Positions 1 to 12,660 of a stretch of 64,000 bases of DNA are shown here, piece after piece. Source of the stretch: Luzula sylvatica. Taxonomy: Eukaryota; Streptophyta; Magnoliopsida; Poales; Juncaceae. Each line of letters begins with the position of its first letter. Positions within the stretch are counted from its first letter, which is position 1. The DNA lies in contig OX326961.1 in assembly GCA_946800325.1 (NCBI GenBank), positions 8,596,655-8,660,654 on the forward strand. Reading direction: 5' to 3'. The notes beneath the pieces were generated by a model. It was not told the DNA's origin. It saw only the letters and a list, made by a program, of their open reading frames with translations, and searched no databases. The translations under genes and the position numbers were made by a program.

Positions 1-630
1 AAAATCTGTAATAAATATCAATCATCATAAATAGGATATAATGGTCATTTGATAAAAAAAATTGAATTTGTTCTTGATTAAATCATATTAGCTCTTGCAA
101 TAACGATATCCTTGTATAATTAATGGTCATTTGTAATCCAGTTCGTTAACTCGACTCTTTAACTTTGTTATGTCTTGTCGTTTAATAACTCATATTTTTT
201 TTTATTAACGACTAGCTGATATTTATATATATTAAAAATGTGTATTGGGCAAATTTATAAAAACCAAAGCGACCGTTTTGATGAGTGTCATTCCAAAAAA
301 TTATAAGAGATATTACAAAAAAAAAATGCTTGTTTTCATTTCGTTTGTTTTGAAGGAATACCAATGATATATCAACAAAACAAATTAACAACAAAATATT
401 ATTATTTTTTAAATTAAATCAAAATCCAATAATAGAAATATATAATATACTTATTATTGAAAAATAAAACAAAATTAATGTTAAATAAACTATTAAATAA
501 TTAATTAAATTAAACTCCAATAAATGAGGATTAATAGGTTTTCGCAACAAGTTTGTATTACAAAAAGATCTTCAAATATTCATGAGATGTGGCGGATAAA
601 AATTTGAAGCCCACAAACTTATGTGCTCGA
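1..630. other. AT-rich intergenic DNA, no feature seen
   Basis: Very AT-rich sequence with homopolymer runs and short TAATTAAT-type motifs. The open frames are short and of biased composition. I see no gene, repeat boundary or RNA signature. Confidence 0.6.
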
Positions 631-1103
631 ATAGGGATGAGTTCGGTTCAAACATAACCGAATAAGGCCAAACCGATTTAAATCGAACCGAATTAAATTC
701 AAACCGAACCGAACCGTTTTAACTTTTGAACCAATTAAAAATCGAACCGAATAGGAAACATTATAATTTTAAAATAAAATAAAATTGATCAAAATAATTA
801 TATTTTATTTATCAAAAAATATAAAAACATATTATAAAATATAATTATATTATTTTATAGAATTATCGTATCAATTTTTTATATTTTAACATTAACATAT
901 TGAAAAATTACGAAAAATGAGATGTTATTCGGCCGGTTCGGTTTAATTGGTTTTCAGAACATCAAAACCGAACCGAACCGAAACAAATAAATCAAACAAT
1001 ATCATTTTTTGAACCGAACCGAACCAAATAAACCAAAAAATCGAATCAATTAAATGAATTCGACCGGTTCGATTCGGTATCCGAATAAACCAAACCTACC
1101 CAA
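631..1103. repeat. Foldback MITE with AACCGAACC-rich arms
   Basis: The left arm (about 635-730) is rich in AACCGAACCG. The right arm (about 925-1085) carries the complementary GGTTCGGTT motifs mixed with further AACCGAACC. The centre is AT-rich. The ends (TAGGGATGAGTTCGGTT on the left, CCAAACCTACCCA on the right) resemble the TAGGGATGT termini of the hAT-type MITEs elsewhere in this window. I could not fix a TSD, so the ends are approximate. Confidence 0.6.
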
Positions 1104-1440
1104 CGTGGCTCACTTGAATATCTAAGTACAATAAATATCTCCACAAAAATATGAAATTTATGGAAGCTCTCTAATTTGATATATTTTTTTTAATTTTGAA
1201 AGTAGTAAATATGATAATTTTTGTTTTGGGTATTTAAATTTTAAAAAGCATACCTTTCATTATCCTCTGCTTAACAAAATAACAAATTATTTTATCAATT
1301 ACAAAATTCACATTCATAAAAAATCAAATACGATCAAATTAAATACTAAACCTATCAAATTAGACCCTCCACTCATCAAACTACACTCAAATATCATCAT
1401 CATCAATCAACCGTATTCATCAAATTGAGCTTGATCAATA

Positions 1441-2340
1441 TATTAAGGTCCCTACAAAAATCGAAAATATCAAATTTGTCTCTCAAAAAATGTAAATATC
1501 AAATTTATCCTTTCAAAAATTATTTCTTATCAAATTTATCCTTTGAAAATTAGGAAATTGTCATTCTTACCCATTCGAAACTTATATAATATCAGATATA
1601 TCCAAACCTGTTAATTTTCACTTGATTTTTAATTATAAACTCCATTGAGTCATTAGCTTTAAAATTATTTGACCAAAATGCCCTTTCTTCTTCAACAAAC
1701 TATAACTAAACCCATTTCTCCCTAGTTTATCGAAACTTTTAGTCTTTCTCTGCACCTCATCGTGCTTCTAATGGCTGAAACTGTACTGATCCCAACCTGA
1801 CTGAGATTAAGCAAAATGGATACATATTGACCACAATTAGACACTAAGCCCTAAATCATAATTAAGATTAAGGGATACAACCAAATAGATATTCCAACAC
1901 CCCCGATTATTATTACTTATTGACCTTAATACACTTATGATTAACCATAATACCACCGTAATTATAGCAAATTGACCGCAATTAAGTATAATTGGCCTTA
2001 AACCATCACCAAATAGACCAAAAGAAACCGATCAACTTCAGAAATAAAGAGGATTGCCATCCCGTGGTGTATTGAAGCGTGTGATGCAATGGAGCTTGCC
2101 ACAGTGTAGTGTAGATGAGTCAGAAGATCATCAACATGGAGATACAAAGCCAGAGTGAGACCCCCCCCCCCCCCCCCCCCCCCCCCATTAAAATGGAACT
2201 AAAACAAGGTTTCTGCTAAATGGAGTTAGAGCGAGACTCGCCATTAAAATGGAGCTAGTCAGAACGAAGACCTTGAGGTGAATGGATGAGGCTCCGAGGG
2301 CAAACTTGTCATTTTACCAGATTCTGTTAAATCTAACATT
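1441..2340. mobile_element. Degraded MULE-like element
   Basis: The left part (1441-1560) is a series of 'atatcaaatttgtc' motifs, as in the TIRs of the dated MULEs at 12977 and 35530. The right part (2298-2340) matches the subterminal pattern of the MULE end near 43260-43300 ('gtcattttac' followed by 'ttctgttaa'). Both outermost termini seem lost and no TSD was found. The inside has AT-rich text, a poly-C run and a repeated 'ccattaaaatgga' motif near 2187 and 2241. Confidence 0.45.
2161..2186 (+). repeat. Poly-C tract (26 C)
   Basis: An uninterrupted run of C in otherwise AT-rich sequence. Its length is likely variable and prone to sequencing error. Confidence 0.95.
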
Positions 2341-3044
2341 TATAGAGGCTGTTCGGGAGCTAAGTTTTGGACTATAGTTTTGACAGGAAACTCATGTTCT
2401 CATGGAATGCAAATACATGTGTTCGATGATGTATTTGTAAGTAGAAAATGTTGGAGATACTTTACCTCTTTGTAGAAATATATACAATGATAAATTAAGG
2501 AGAGATTAACGAAATGATTTTGTATTATGAGTTGATGAAATGAATTTACAATGGGTTTAATTTATAGAGATATCTAAAATTCCAAAAGTAATCATACTCA
2601 TTGATATCCAACGGTCCATTGATCATGACTGTTGGATCTAACTACTTCACTAATTAACTATTTCTAACACTCTTCCATCATATTTTTTATGATGTAGATA
2701 TGATTTAACATCTTAAAAAGTAACATTTCAATTCATAATTTAATGTGTTAATTGTATGTTCAATTATAAATTAAGATAATTAAATTATAAATTAAGATAT
2801 TAAATCATATTTTTGTGTGTTAATTTTGAAAGTGTTAAATCATGTTTACGTTATCAAGAATATGGGAGAATAATACTAGAGGGTGTACATGGCTACTCGT
2901 CGTAAGCCTATCAAAATCGAGGATTGTTTGCCAAACCAAAGGAAACATGGTCTATTTCTCATGTTTTAAAAAGAAAGAGGTCAGAGTGAATTTTTCATTA
3001 GGAAAGGTGAAAGAAATAATACAAAAAGGACAATTTTATTGTTT
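2341..3044. other. AT-rich intergenic DNA
   Basis: I see no gene. The 69-codon open frame at 2842-3051 has no recognisable domain and no coding context, and runs into the MITE that begins at 3045. Confidence 0.5.
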
Positions 3045-3272
3045 GCCTTAAATTCTTTCCGACATTTCCTATATCAAGCATTAATGATTAATCATCATGG
3101 TGATTAATAAAAATACACTCTATTAATATTTAATTAATATTGATTATTAATTATTAATACATAGTTACTTTAATTATATATTAATTAACTGTTAATGAAT
3201 TTTTTTTACTAATTATCATGATAATTAATCGTTAATTCGTGATATAGCGGATGTTGGGAGGATTTGAGGGGC
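3045..3272. repeat. MITE, TIR about 45 bp, TAATTAAT-rich core
   Basis: The left end (gccttaaattctttccgac) and the reverse complement of the right end (gcccctcaaatcctcccaac) align along about 45 bp, including a shared 'tatatca'. The core is built of TTAATTA/ATTAATCAT motifs. The same family occurs at 5889-6119. The TSD is not clear (flanks ttattgttt and ttagtaaat), so the boundaries may be off by a few bases. Confidence 0.65.
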
Positions 3273-3366
3273 TTAGTAAATAGGCTCCTAAAAAAATAAT
3301 ATTCCTTTTTTTTAGATCGATTTTTTCACATACGTTTTTGTCATTCTTCGTTCATTCACTTTAAAC

Positions 3367-3465
3367 CAGTGTTTTTAAAACCGGACCGGACATCGACCCG
3401 GCCGAGTCTCGGGTCACCGGTTCTTTGGTCGAACCGTCGGGTCAACCGGTTGAATTGCTGATTTT
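3367..3465 (+). repeat. Truncated hAT-like MITE terminus
   Basis: The segment starts with CAGTGTTTTTAAAACCGG and continues with palindromic ACCGG/CCGGT and GGGTC/GACCC motifs. This is typical of plant hAT-derived MITEs with 'CAGTGTTTTAAA' ends; compare the element at 10869. No matching right terminus was found nearby. A CCGG-rich patch at 4710-4790 may be a dispersed remnant. Confidence 0.45.
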
Positions 3466-3912
3466 CTAACGAGTATATTATATAAATTTGTTTATGCTGT
3501 TTATAAATAGATGGTATTATTGTTGAACCATCGAAGTGTTACTGAAGTTAAATTTCATCAAAAAAAAAAATATGGTATTATCATCCTAGAACATTAAAAA
3601 ATCAATGTGCAAAAACAATTGTTGAAAAGGATAATAAATCCACTTGACAAATTTGTCTAAGTCCAAATCCAGACTTATCGAGTTATCACAATTTGTTTTA
3701 CATAATATAACGACTCACGAGATTATCTCAACATTTTTCATTTCAGTTAGCTAACATAGCTACAGGACTTATGCAATAAGGCCCCTAAAATATCTGAAAT
3801 TGTTGCAATAAAAACATAGCTTTAATACATTTGTATCTGCCTCGACACTTGTTTTCGTCATTCGTCTCAGATTCTTTTTGAGAAGCCTATGCACTGTCTT
3901 TTTGTGCATATG

Positions 3913-3913
<1 letters not shown>

Positions 3914-3957
<44 letters not shown>
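3914..3957. repeat. (TA)22 microsatellite
   Basis: A perfect alternating TA tract of about 44 bp. Confidence 0.95.
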
Positions 3958-3960
<3 letters not shown>

Positions 3961-5888
3961 CTCTCATTCCTAAATACTGGAAAATGAATGAAAATTCAAA
4001 CAAGGATTAGAAAATATATGCAATTAGCTCAATTTTAAAGGACTAATGTAAAGATAAACATCAGTCAAATTGAATCCATTCATGAATGCCAATTTTTCTC
4101 ACCATGCTCTAATTTTCTCAAACGAGACAAATTGTTTTCTCCTCTTGGCCATAAACCTGTTTTTCTTCAAATCGTTACAGTACATGACATCAGTAACAGT
4201 AACAATTATTAACATCGACTCAAAATTGTGTGTTAATTACAATTGAAGGATTGTAATTGAGAGGAGCAATGGCATTATGGACATCTTTGTTCATTTGTAC
4301 AAATCGAAATCACTTGCATGATATCAATATACCAAGATGCAAGTACCATTTGAAATTGTTCAGGCCCCATTTACGGCTCAAGACTATGTTAAATGAATTT
4401 CAGTGCTTATGTTAATTGCTTCAATTAATAATATATTTTGGCAAATAGTTGAGATCAGACAAACCTCGAGAAAAGTTTCATATTGAAGAGTTGAAGAGTT
4501 TCTCGAAAAAAAATAGGAGACCAGACACGGGGAAATCGAAAGCACTAGAACTAAAACACCAAACAGAAAGAAAGGAGATGATTAAATCGCAAAAGGTCCC
4601 AGAGAAAGAAAAAAAAAAGTTCCACCAAAAATCATTGTTTTGTGTTAAAGAGGAGTACGGGACGAATCTATGTTGGGTGTCTTGGGAAGAAAGAATAGCT
4701 CTGCACAATAACCGGGTTCAAAAGCCGGTTTATTTTCAAAAACCGGCCGGTTTAAGTTGTTTTGGGCGGTTTTTTTCGGTTAGACCCTTCTTTTTGTTGT
4801 AGATGAGGCCTGAATAGGTGACATTACCTTAATGGTAGCTAATAATGGCTTAAGTTTATCAAAACAAATTGATGCATTAAGATCCTCACACACACACTAA
4901 AATTGTTTGTGCTAATTTACCCACATTTTATTTTACATCTATGGATACAATACGTCAAAGAAATTTATGGGGTCTCACGTGTAATTCAAATTCCAAATAT
5001 ATTGAAATATATTATTTTCGGCTAATAATATATTTACCGTTTATATTGTTCGTGAAACTAATATATGTTTAACTAATGATAGCATTTTGACTTAGTAATA
5101 TGTAAATAAATAATTAACCTTATATATTATTTAAATCCTTTATTTATATTATGTAAAATAAATACACAATTAATTATGTTTTTTCAATGTTAATGACGCA
5201 TCAATTATTATAATTAACAATTAAATTATGTTAAACAATATATATAGGCGTGTAATACTAATCATTAATCATTAATAATAATAATAATAAGCATTTGGAA
5301 AAGTAGCAAACGAGACAAAAAGTTAAATTTTGATTTATATGAATATGCTCATGGCAACATAATAAAACCCAAAACCAATATTTCCGATCTCTCGGAGTCC
5401 CTTTTTTTAATTCAAAGATTATGCAATTGGCTATGAACTGATTACAGTGCCAATTGAGTCAGAGTCAGAGTCCATAATATTATGAGTCCGAAAGTCCGAA
5501 AGTCCGAAAGTGTGAGATTGTCAATATTTTTCAATCAGGTGATAAAATCTTTTCCAATCGGTGATTGTTGGAGCAAATATAATTAAAACACAAAATTAAA
5601 ATTAAAATAAACGACTTGTATTTCTTGGTGGTCAAGTTGTTGGTATTTAATATTAATTATATATTATATATTCTAACAGTTAAACATTTCAGTATATTGT
5701 GTTAATTATTTTGTAACGTTCACTTATTAATAATTGTATGAAGACCAATAGAAACGTACACTACCATTATAAAAAAATAAAAAAAGAAATTTCAAAGAAA
5801 TTTTTTGAAATCAATTTTTTTTTTTGAAGAAAGTATACATCACTCCATGATCATATATATATATAAGATATTAAGACAATTATACTTT
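3958..5888. other. AT-rich intergenic DNA with a low-confidence ORF
   Basis: The only sizeable open frame is 4449-4802 (+, 117 codons). Its product is lysine/glutamate-rich at first and then runs through a CCGGTTT-rich repeat patch; I recognise no domain. A short 'gtccgaaa' repeat lies near 5488-5510. Otherwise nothing is seen. Confidence 0.45.
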
Positions 5889-6119
5889 TCCCGCTCATTT
5901 CCCCAACAACCTCCCACACTAATTAATTTCATAATTAGCAAAGTGGATTAATAATTAATTCATGGTTACTAAAATTTTAATATGGAATTAAGGTTCATAC
6001 TAATTAATGATTAATTCTAAATATTTAAAAATAGATAATTAATCGTTAATCCAAAACACTAATTATTGAATTAATAATGAATTACTATTGCGAGAAAATT
6101 GTGGGAGAATTTGAGGGCC
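5889..6119. repeat. MITE, same family as 3045-3272
   Basis: The left end (cccgctcatttccccaacaa) pairs with the reverse complement of the right end (gccctcaaattctcccacaa). The core is rich in TAATTAAT motifs. The TSD is unclear. Confidence 0.55.
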
Positions 6120-6744
6120 ATGATATATGGCCTCTATATATAAGTATACACCCCATTATCTGAATAGGAACTGAAGTTACCGATGCAATAGAGAGACAAC
6201 ATACATACTAGAGAGTGAGATACATAGTATACTGTATACATATAATACCTTGTGTACATTATACTTGTATGTTTTCCAATAATTCCCTATAATTCTCTAT
6301 ATACTATTTCGAGTTGGGTGTTGAGGAAAACTATCATCTGTTATTCTCATCGACGTGCCCTAAAGAACGACAATTCCGAATTATCTTGGACCATTTGCTA
6401 CAGTCTGCACGAACGGACGAAATAATTTCCAAGAATTTCGTTCACGCGATTCGGATAAACGATTTCAATTTTATTGCTATATATTATTCCATGTTAATTT
6501 TGTATGTGTTGTATATAAATATTGTAATATAATATATTTTATTTTTTATCGTTGTTCGAATAGACCGTTATACTATATATTGTTTTAACAGTGACTTCCT
6601 ACGTTTCAATCTTCTCATCAAATCTCAATTGCGCCATCACCATCTCCATCTTCCTCGGTGCCAGGTTTTTCGAACGAGCAAGAAAATCAACAAGACGAAG
6701 AAGACAAAAAAAGAGCAAACATATCATCTGATATAACAAATTCA
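6120..6744. other. Intergenic; more balanced-composition patch at 6310-6470
   Basis: A stretch with more GC and a 72-codon open frame (6314-6532, +) sits in AT-rich DNA. It could be a remnant of a retrotransposon LTR or of a captured exon, but I recognise no domain, LTR boundary or primer-binding site. Confidence 0.3.
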
Positions 6745-7440
6745 TTTTTATTACAGATTTTGTTATAGGTTTGTTCCAATATCTTGTGCTTGCAAGGGTC
6801 TGATATAACATCCATTCAATTCCGATATTTAAATTATGATTCTCTATTTTTTAATATATATAAAGGCATACTGTCATACTGGTCTCTCAATATATATATC
6901 GTCGTGTACAATATACAAAATATTGTCATGCTTTTAGGTTGTTTGCCTAACTTGTGGTTTTCACGCAAAAAATTGTTTGCATGTGAATGCATTGAGCATG
7001 TTTAATTTGACATGAATGCATATTTGAATGTTTCTAGAAAACACGCATCGAGCATGATTGGGGGAGTGCATGTTTCAAATATTTTGTAAATCATGTGAGT
7101 TGGATGAGTTGGATGTAATATAAATTCATGAATCATGATTTAGAAAGAAAAGAAATCCTAATTCAAAAGAAAAAAAAGAGTGTATTTTACACTAAACATT
7201 TCTGTACATTACATTAAAACATGATTTCATAAGATAGTCAAAAATTACCCGAAAAAATCTCCTAAATCAAGCATGGTCATGTATTTTATTATAGCATGCC
7301 CTCTGCTTACTAATATTTACTAGAAAAAATAACACAAAATTTAGGTCATTTAGAAAATGACAAATGATTTCTAATTAGAAGATACAATTATTATTTTGAG
7401 AAAAATATAATTTGTACATTTTTACTTTCAGGGCATTATG
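6745..7440. repeat. Dispersed repeat A, copy 1
   Basis: Shares long blocks in the same order with 9560-9960 and 11840-12660: 'attgtcatgctttt', 'ggttttcacgcaaaaaa', 'gaatgcatatt', 'gagcatgatt'. Copy 1 also holds the downstream block (7153-7250 and 7400-7430) that reappears in copy 3 after two later insertions. No coding content is seen and the repeat class is unknown. Confidence 0.7.
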
Positions 7441-7472
7441 GTGTATTTTATAGTGGAAATTTGGGATTTATA

Positions 7473-7970
7473 CTATGTTGTACGGATACGGGTACGAGTA
7501 TAGTATCCGATACGATACGGATACGACGATACGGTAATTTTTAAAAAGTCTAGGATACGATACGTTATATATGTAGATTATTTAATATTATTTTAATATA
7601 ATTAAACATATATATTTAAATAATTTTGTTAAATTATTATAAAAACCAAAATGTTGTATTATCGATTTGGATATTTTACAAATAACTAAAATAATAAAAT
7701 ATGTGGTGCAAATTATTATTGAGTAGTAAAAGTATTGGGTATTTTTATGTTGGGTCAAATAACAAAAATTAATGAATCAGCCGTATCTAGCCGTATCGGA
7801 AACGTATCCGGCCGTATCGGAAACGTATTGTGCCGTATCGGAACCGTATCCGTTTAAATTTATATATTAAAATAGTCCGATAAGTCACGTGACGTATCGG
7901 ATAAGTATCGGTGACGTATCCGTATCCGATACGGGTATGATTCATTTTTTGAAGTATCCGCACAACATAG
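7473..7970. mobile_element. Non-autonomous hAT MITE, CTATGTTG termini
   Basis: The termini CTATGTTGTACGGATAC and GTATCCGCACAACATAG are inverted with one mismatch. A perfect 8-bp TSD (gatttata, 7465-7472 and 7971-7978) flanks the element, as expected of hAT transposition. Both arms are dense in GATACG/CGTATC repeats around an AT-rich core, so the strand can fold back. There is no transposase frame. The element at 58411-61707 is the same family. Confidence 0.92.
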
Positions 7971-7978
7971 GATTTATA

Positions 7979-9559
7979 TTATACAAGTCTAAAATAAAAT
8001 AAGTCAAAAAACATAGAAATCACATTTTCGGACTCCCGGAGCCCGGAGTCCAAAAAGTAATGTCTTTGATTTTTTTTTAATGGTATTCAGAAAAGGGTCG
8101 CTTGTTATTATTAGTACTTTTATTTTTTTATTATGGTACCAAAAAGACTCGGATTCATAACCTGTCTGACATATGATTTTATTGTGTCAAATATTCAACT
8201 ACCTAAGTTATGATTTTATTACAAATGAGTACTTATTTTGTATATAAAAAAAATAACCTATTTTTTAGATTACAAATGATATTTGTTTTGTTTTAAATAG
8301 TAATACCCATGTATGTATGCAGAATTAAATACTAGTCCTGTTCCTGAACTTGATAGCAAGGTTAAATATTAAGGACCGGATTGGATGGTTCCGTCATCAC
8401 GACGCCCATTTTATAATATTGACCAATATTACAAGGTGAATTTACAAAAAGGTTAAATAGCACATCGAAGAGCATATTTCTGGCCCGGAAATATAAAACA
8501 GATTAGTCCCCGAAATTCAAATCCAATATATTGGCCTAATACAATTATCATAACTTCAATTCAATAAATATAATATACCATAACATAATATATTATAAAA
8601 AATAATTTACGTTTGCGAACCCTGTTTCTTTTAATGTTTGAGAAAACCTGATCGTCGTCGTCAATGATAATTAAATGTTTAAATATTCATACGCGGCCCA
8701 AGGCCCGGTCCCAGGTATTTCAGGACCCGAAGCCTATTCTGAAAAAGACCCTGAAAAATACTCATATTTATTCGGTTTAATTGTATTTGTGAATTTATTT
8801 ATGAATAATGGCACAAACTCACTCCTTGCTATACCATACTATAATCAGTATTATGTTCATTCCGTCAATTTTCATAAATGAATCTCTTGAAAATATATAA
8901 ATAAATGGCCTGAAATTTCTCTCAAATGTCGATAATTTTTTGTCAATTGCGTGAATATCACGAAACAAGGTAAGGAAGAGGAAATCAAACCAAATTATGG
9001 AGACACTTATAGGAAATAATTCAAGACCTGATGATTGTTCGGTTGATATCCACTACTGTCTAACTAGGACTATTTTGCCTCATCAGCCCATAGCTGGGGT
9101 CGGGTCTGCGCGGCGCCGGGCCGGAGTTGCGACGGTTTTGAATTTGTTTTCTTGTCATTTTGTCAGGAGTTTAGTTTGGAATATTTGCTGAGGAATTTAA
9201 TTAAGTAAATATTTAGTTTATGATTCTAATTTCTAAATATTACCATGTTTTTAGCATAGTTGAACATTTAGCACAACCGTCAATATAATTCTAGATTTTA
9301 ATTTAATTTTAATCGAGTTGAACAATTAATATGAATTTAATATGAATTTCTACGAATAAAGGATTTCATTTCAGGAATCTGGGACCGCTCGAGGCTTTCT
9401 TTCTCTCGCTGGTAAACGATATATTGACGGGCGTGCGCCTATTCTGTAATATGTTTATTTTTTATATTTTTGAATGGTACTCAACAAGCGTTCACTCATT
9501 CTCGTAACGTTTAAGTATTGAAATCGTCTTTTCATTATTGGCAATACTGATTCGGGAAT
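7979..9559. other. Intergenic DNA, two short unassigned ORFs
   Basis: Open frames at 8675-8881 (68 codons) and 8997-9191 (64 codons), both +, lie in slightly GC-richer patches. Neither shows a recognisable domain, and no splice-consistent extension is evident. A captured gene scrap is possible but unsupported. Confidence 0.4.
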
Positions 9560-9960
9560 TCGCATCAATTATATTTCTGAATAATTCATGATGTGTTTTT
9601 GGTCTGATGTTGAGATTCAGTACACAACTCATCATTTTTTTTATTATAGATTTCTTTCAATATCCTATACAAAGTCAAATATAACGTATCCATTCATTTT
9701 CAGTATTTATTTTAAATTATGATTCACTATCTTTTAATATATAGGGCATGATGGTCTTTCAATAGACAAATATTGTCATGCTTTTTAAGTTGTTTACCTA
9801 ATTTGTGGTTTTCACGCAAAAAATATTTGGATGAATGCATATTAGAATGTTTCTACATAACAGCGCATTGAGCATGATTAGGAAAAAACATATTTCAATG
9901 ATTTGTTAATTTTTTAAATCATGTGATGTGACATGTGAGTTGTATGATTATGAATAATTG
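9560..9960. repeat. Dispersed repeat A, copy 2
   Basis: Matches copy 3 over its whole upstream part ('gtgtttttggtctg', 'tattatagatttctt') and copies 1 and 3 in the 'ttttcacgcaaaaaa' and 'gagcatgatta' blocks. It lacks the downstream block shared by copies 1 and 3. Confidence 0.7.
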
Positions 9961-10576
9961 GTCCGAAATATTTACTTATATATATATGTATACCGTATAC
10001 GCTGGAACTAGGTTCAAAGTTATCGGCATAACTAGTATTTTACTAATCGTGAAAATCAGCTTTGGTTCATCAATGAAATTTAACAACCATTAAATATTTC
10101 ATTACTTTTTTCAGTAACGTGATCATTGACATTTGTAATTCATAGTACATAAAATAGCAATACTCGATGTGATGTCCATTTAACAAATATATCAAAATAT
10201 CACCAAACCATGAATCATATCTATCTAATGTAACTCGGAGCCTTGAATGCGTTGAATGTCTTTGGGGTATAATTATATTTTTTGTTCCAGAATATATTAT
10301 TAAAAAAAACTCACTATTTAGTAATTATATCATTTGTATAATTTGTTTCTTATGATGACCATTGTGTCTTTATTAACATCATTCAATATCGGTACCCAGA
10401 TTCAAAAATAGCATCCAACCTTAACATTATAATATGCTGCTATTATGAAACCGAGATTCATTTAGAAATCATTAAGCTTCTGTTATGCATAAAAAAAAAC
10501 CAACACCAACCTTAAGGAGAGAATTTTAAATGTAAATTAGCAAATTTAACATTTTAAAAAGAGTGGTGATAAACAA
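9961..10576. other. AT-rich intergenic DNA
   Basis: No gene or repeat boundary is recognised. An AT-rich spacer lies between repeat A copy 2 and the MITE that follows. Confidence 0.5.
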
Positions 10577-10810
10577 TCCCTTTAGAATTCCCTAGCACAA
10601 TTGTTGTGTTGGCAATAACATTAAATTTGATCCAATGGATCGATTCACCATTTACCACATGTGAAACGTGTAAAATTTAATTAAAATATAATAAAATAAA
10701 TAAGTTAGGTTTACCACCTGGTAAACCTAAAATGTAAAATTTACTATTATTAAACGTATTAAATGTTTTTTTGCCAACACATCAAGCTTTCTAGAGAATT
10801 TTAGAGGGGA
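10577..10810. repeat. MITE with about 50-bp TIRs
   Basis: The left arm (tccctttagaattccctag, later tgttggcaataacatt) and the reverse complement of the right arm (tcccctctaaaattctctag, later tgttggcaaaaaaacatt) align for about 50 bp. A 3-bp flank CAA occurs on both sides. The core contains a near-perfect short palindrome (about 10716-10739, taggtttacca...tggtaaaccta). Confidence 0.65.
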
Positions 10811-10868
10811 CAAGTATAATTTTTCTTTTAAAAATTATAATATGTTAATTTTTAGTTAGTATATAAAG

Positions 10869-11046
10869 CAGTGATTTAAATAGCGGTGCAATTGTGCCGT
10901 CATAGTGCAAATCACAATAAATATTTCTAAAATGCAATACCGCAAACAACTAAATAGCGTCGCAATATAGCGCAATATCGGTAATCATATCGGCAATATA
11001 GCGCAATATAGCACAATGAACCGTTATGTCGCAATTTAAAACATTG
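10869..11046. mobile_element. hAT-like MITE (CAGTG...CATTG ends)
   Basis: The ends cagtgatttaaatagcg and (reverse complement) caatgttttaaattgcg form a TIR. The flanks atataaag (10861-10868) and atataaaa (11047-11054) agree at 7 of 8 positions, consistent with an aged 8-bp TSD. The interior repeats 'gcaatatagcgc'. No coding capacity. Confidence 0.7.
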
Positions 11047-11441
11047 ATATAAAATGTTAATTAATGGCTGCGTTAATTGGGAGCGGGACTATACATACAT
11101 ATCCAGTCCAATGACCTAATAAATTAATTGCTGACATCAACATGACTACAAAATCGAGTTTAGGACAATCAATTAACCGTTGACGTCATGCTGACTGCAT
11201 CAATACTTTTTATCACATGTCTTGGGTCAAAGTAAAATTTTGCTTAAGAAAAGAAATTATCTAAGAAAGTTCACATCAAACATTTTTTTTGAAGGAGGTT
11301 TGACAATGTGTCGAGATCTCGAATATATTAGATCAAAGAAGTAAAACGAAAGAGAGAATTTGGAGAGAATATATAAGACCATATTCTTATTTTATTTTTT
11401 GAAGAGAATCTTAGGCCACGAATCGTAACAATTATAAGTTT

Positions 11442-11541
11442 CTTTTTTTTATATTGATGTCGCCGGGATTCGAACCCACAACCTCTACAACATGAGGGTT
11501 TATTGTTCTGAGCACTCAACCATCTAGGCTATGAGACCATT
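11442..11541 (-). mobile_element. tRNA-derived SINE, copy 1
   Basis: The minus strand begins ggtctcatagcctag, contains a pol III A-box-like segment (about 11520-11531) and a consensus B box (ggttcgaatcc, 11466-11476), and ends in an A-run (T8 on the plus strand at 11443-11450). The region between the boxes is too divergent to fold as a functional tRNA. A related copy is at 12475-12611. I call it a SINE, not a tRNA gene. Confidence 0.75.
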
Positions 11542-11839
11542 GGCATTAATCATCTACAATATTCTTTTTTTTATATTGATGCCCTTGTTTTTAAGTACAA
11601 ACATTTTATTGTTTTTCTCATTAATTTCAAGGCATTAATCATCGAGAGATTTGTGTTCTATCCAGCGCGTGAACTTCAGTTATGAATTTAATTGTAGTGG
11701 TCCCATTCTTAAATTTGATCTTAAGGCTAGAGATGCTCCGAAGCGAAATAGGTGGATTAGTAAATTGTCAAGAAATGGAATCAAGGAAATCAAACTTGAT
11801 TTTAATTGTAGTTTTTATTTTAATTGTAGCTCGATTCAA

Positions 11840-12660
11840 AATTTGGGTATTCACATCAATTATGAATAGTTTGTGCAGTGTTTTTGGTCTGTTATTGGAA
11901 TTCACTATGCAACTCACCATTCTTTTATTATAGATTTCTTCCAATATCTTATGCAAAGTCAAATATAAATATTCATTTATAATATTTAAATTACGATTCT
12001 CTATCTTTTAATATATAGGGCATGCTGTTCTTTCAATATACAAATATTGTCATGATTTTTAAGTTGTTTACCTAACTTGTGATTTTCACGCAAAAAATGT
12101 TTGGATGAATGCATATTAGGATGATTCTACATAACAACACATTGAGCATGATTAGGGAAATGCATATATCAAATATGTGTATTCAATGATATATTTATTT
12201 TTTAAAGGACAATTTTTTATATTTCATTAAAAAAATTCAAAATATCATATTTGTCCCTTTAAAACTGTAAATATCAAATTTATCTTTTCAAAATGTATTT
12301 AATATCAAATTTACATTTACAAAACTAAAATCTACCGTTTATATCCACTTAAGACTTCTAAAATACATTTTGATATTAGTTGGTAATCCTAATTCAAAAG
12401 AAAAAAGAGTGCATTTTACACTAAACCTTTTAGTACGTTACATTAAAAACATTATGCCAGATAGTCGAAAACCATTTTTTTTTGTTTTGATAATAAATGG
12501 AGAAGGCTCATATGTCCTCTATCTATTGATGTCAACGGGGATCGAACCCACAACCTCTCACAACACATGGGTTTTTGTACCTCACATTCAACCAACTAGA
12601 CTATGAGCCCATTGACAAAATCATTTTTCTTTGGTAAAAATATAATTTGTACATTTTTTC
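11840..12660. repeat. Dispersed repeat A, copy 3 (interrupted)
   Basis: Collinear with copy 2 at its start and with copy 1 over most of its length. Two stretches have no counterpart in copy 1: 12205-12365, which consists of MULE-terminus-like 'atatcaaatttatc' motifs, and the SINE at 12475-12611. Both therefore look younger than the duplication. Confidence 0.65.
12475..12611 (-). mobile_element. tRNA-derived SINE, copy 2
   Basis: The minus strand starts gggctcatagtctagttgg (A-box region), has a B box ggttcgatcc (12539-12548) and a longer 3' part ending in an A-run (T-run on plus at 12475-12483). Flanks 'aaaacca' and 'aaaatca' may be a decayed TSD. Repeat A copy 1 keeps the uninterrupted site. 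Confidence 0.75.

Noticed and set aside
4449..4802. 117-codon ORF, lysine/glutamate-rich
   Set aside because: No domain, purine-rich composition, a competing 76-codon ORF on the opposite strand, and a 3' part made of CCGGTTT repeat.
11328..11519. ORF on the minus strand and a tRNA-like sequence at 11461-11540
   Set aside because: A and B boxes are present, but the sequence between them does not give a tRNA cloverleaf and a related copy has an A-tail. It is a SINE, not a tRNA gene or protein gene.
12370..12606. 78-codon plus-strand ORF
   Set aside because: It spans repeat A and the antisense of a SINE.
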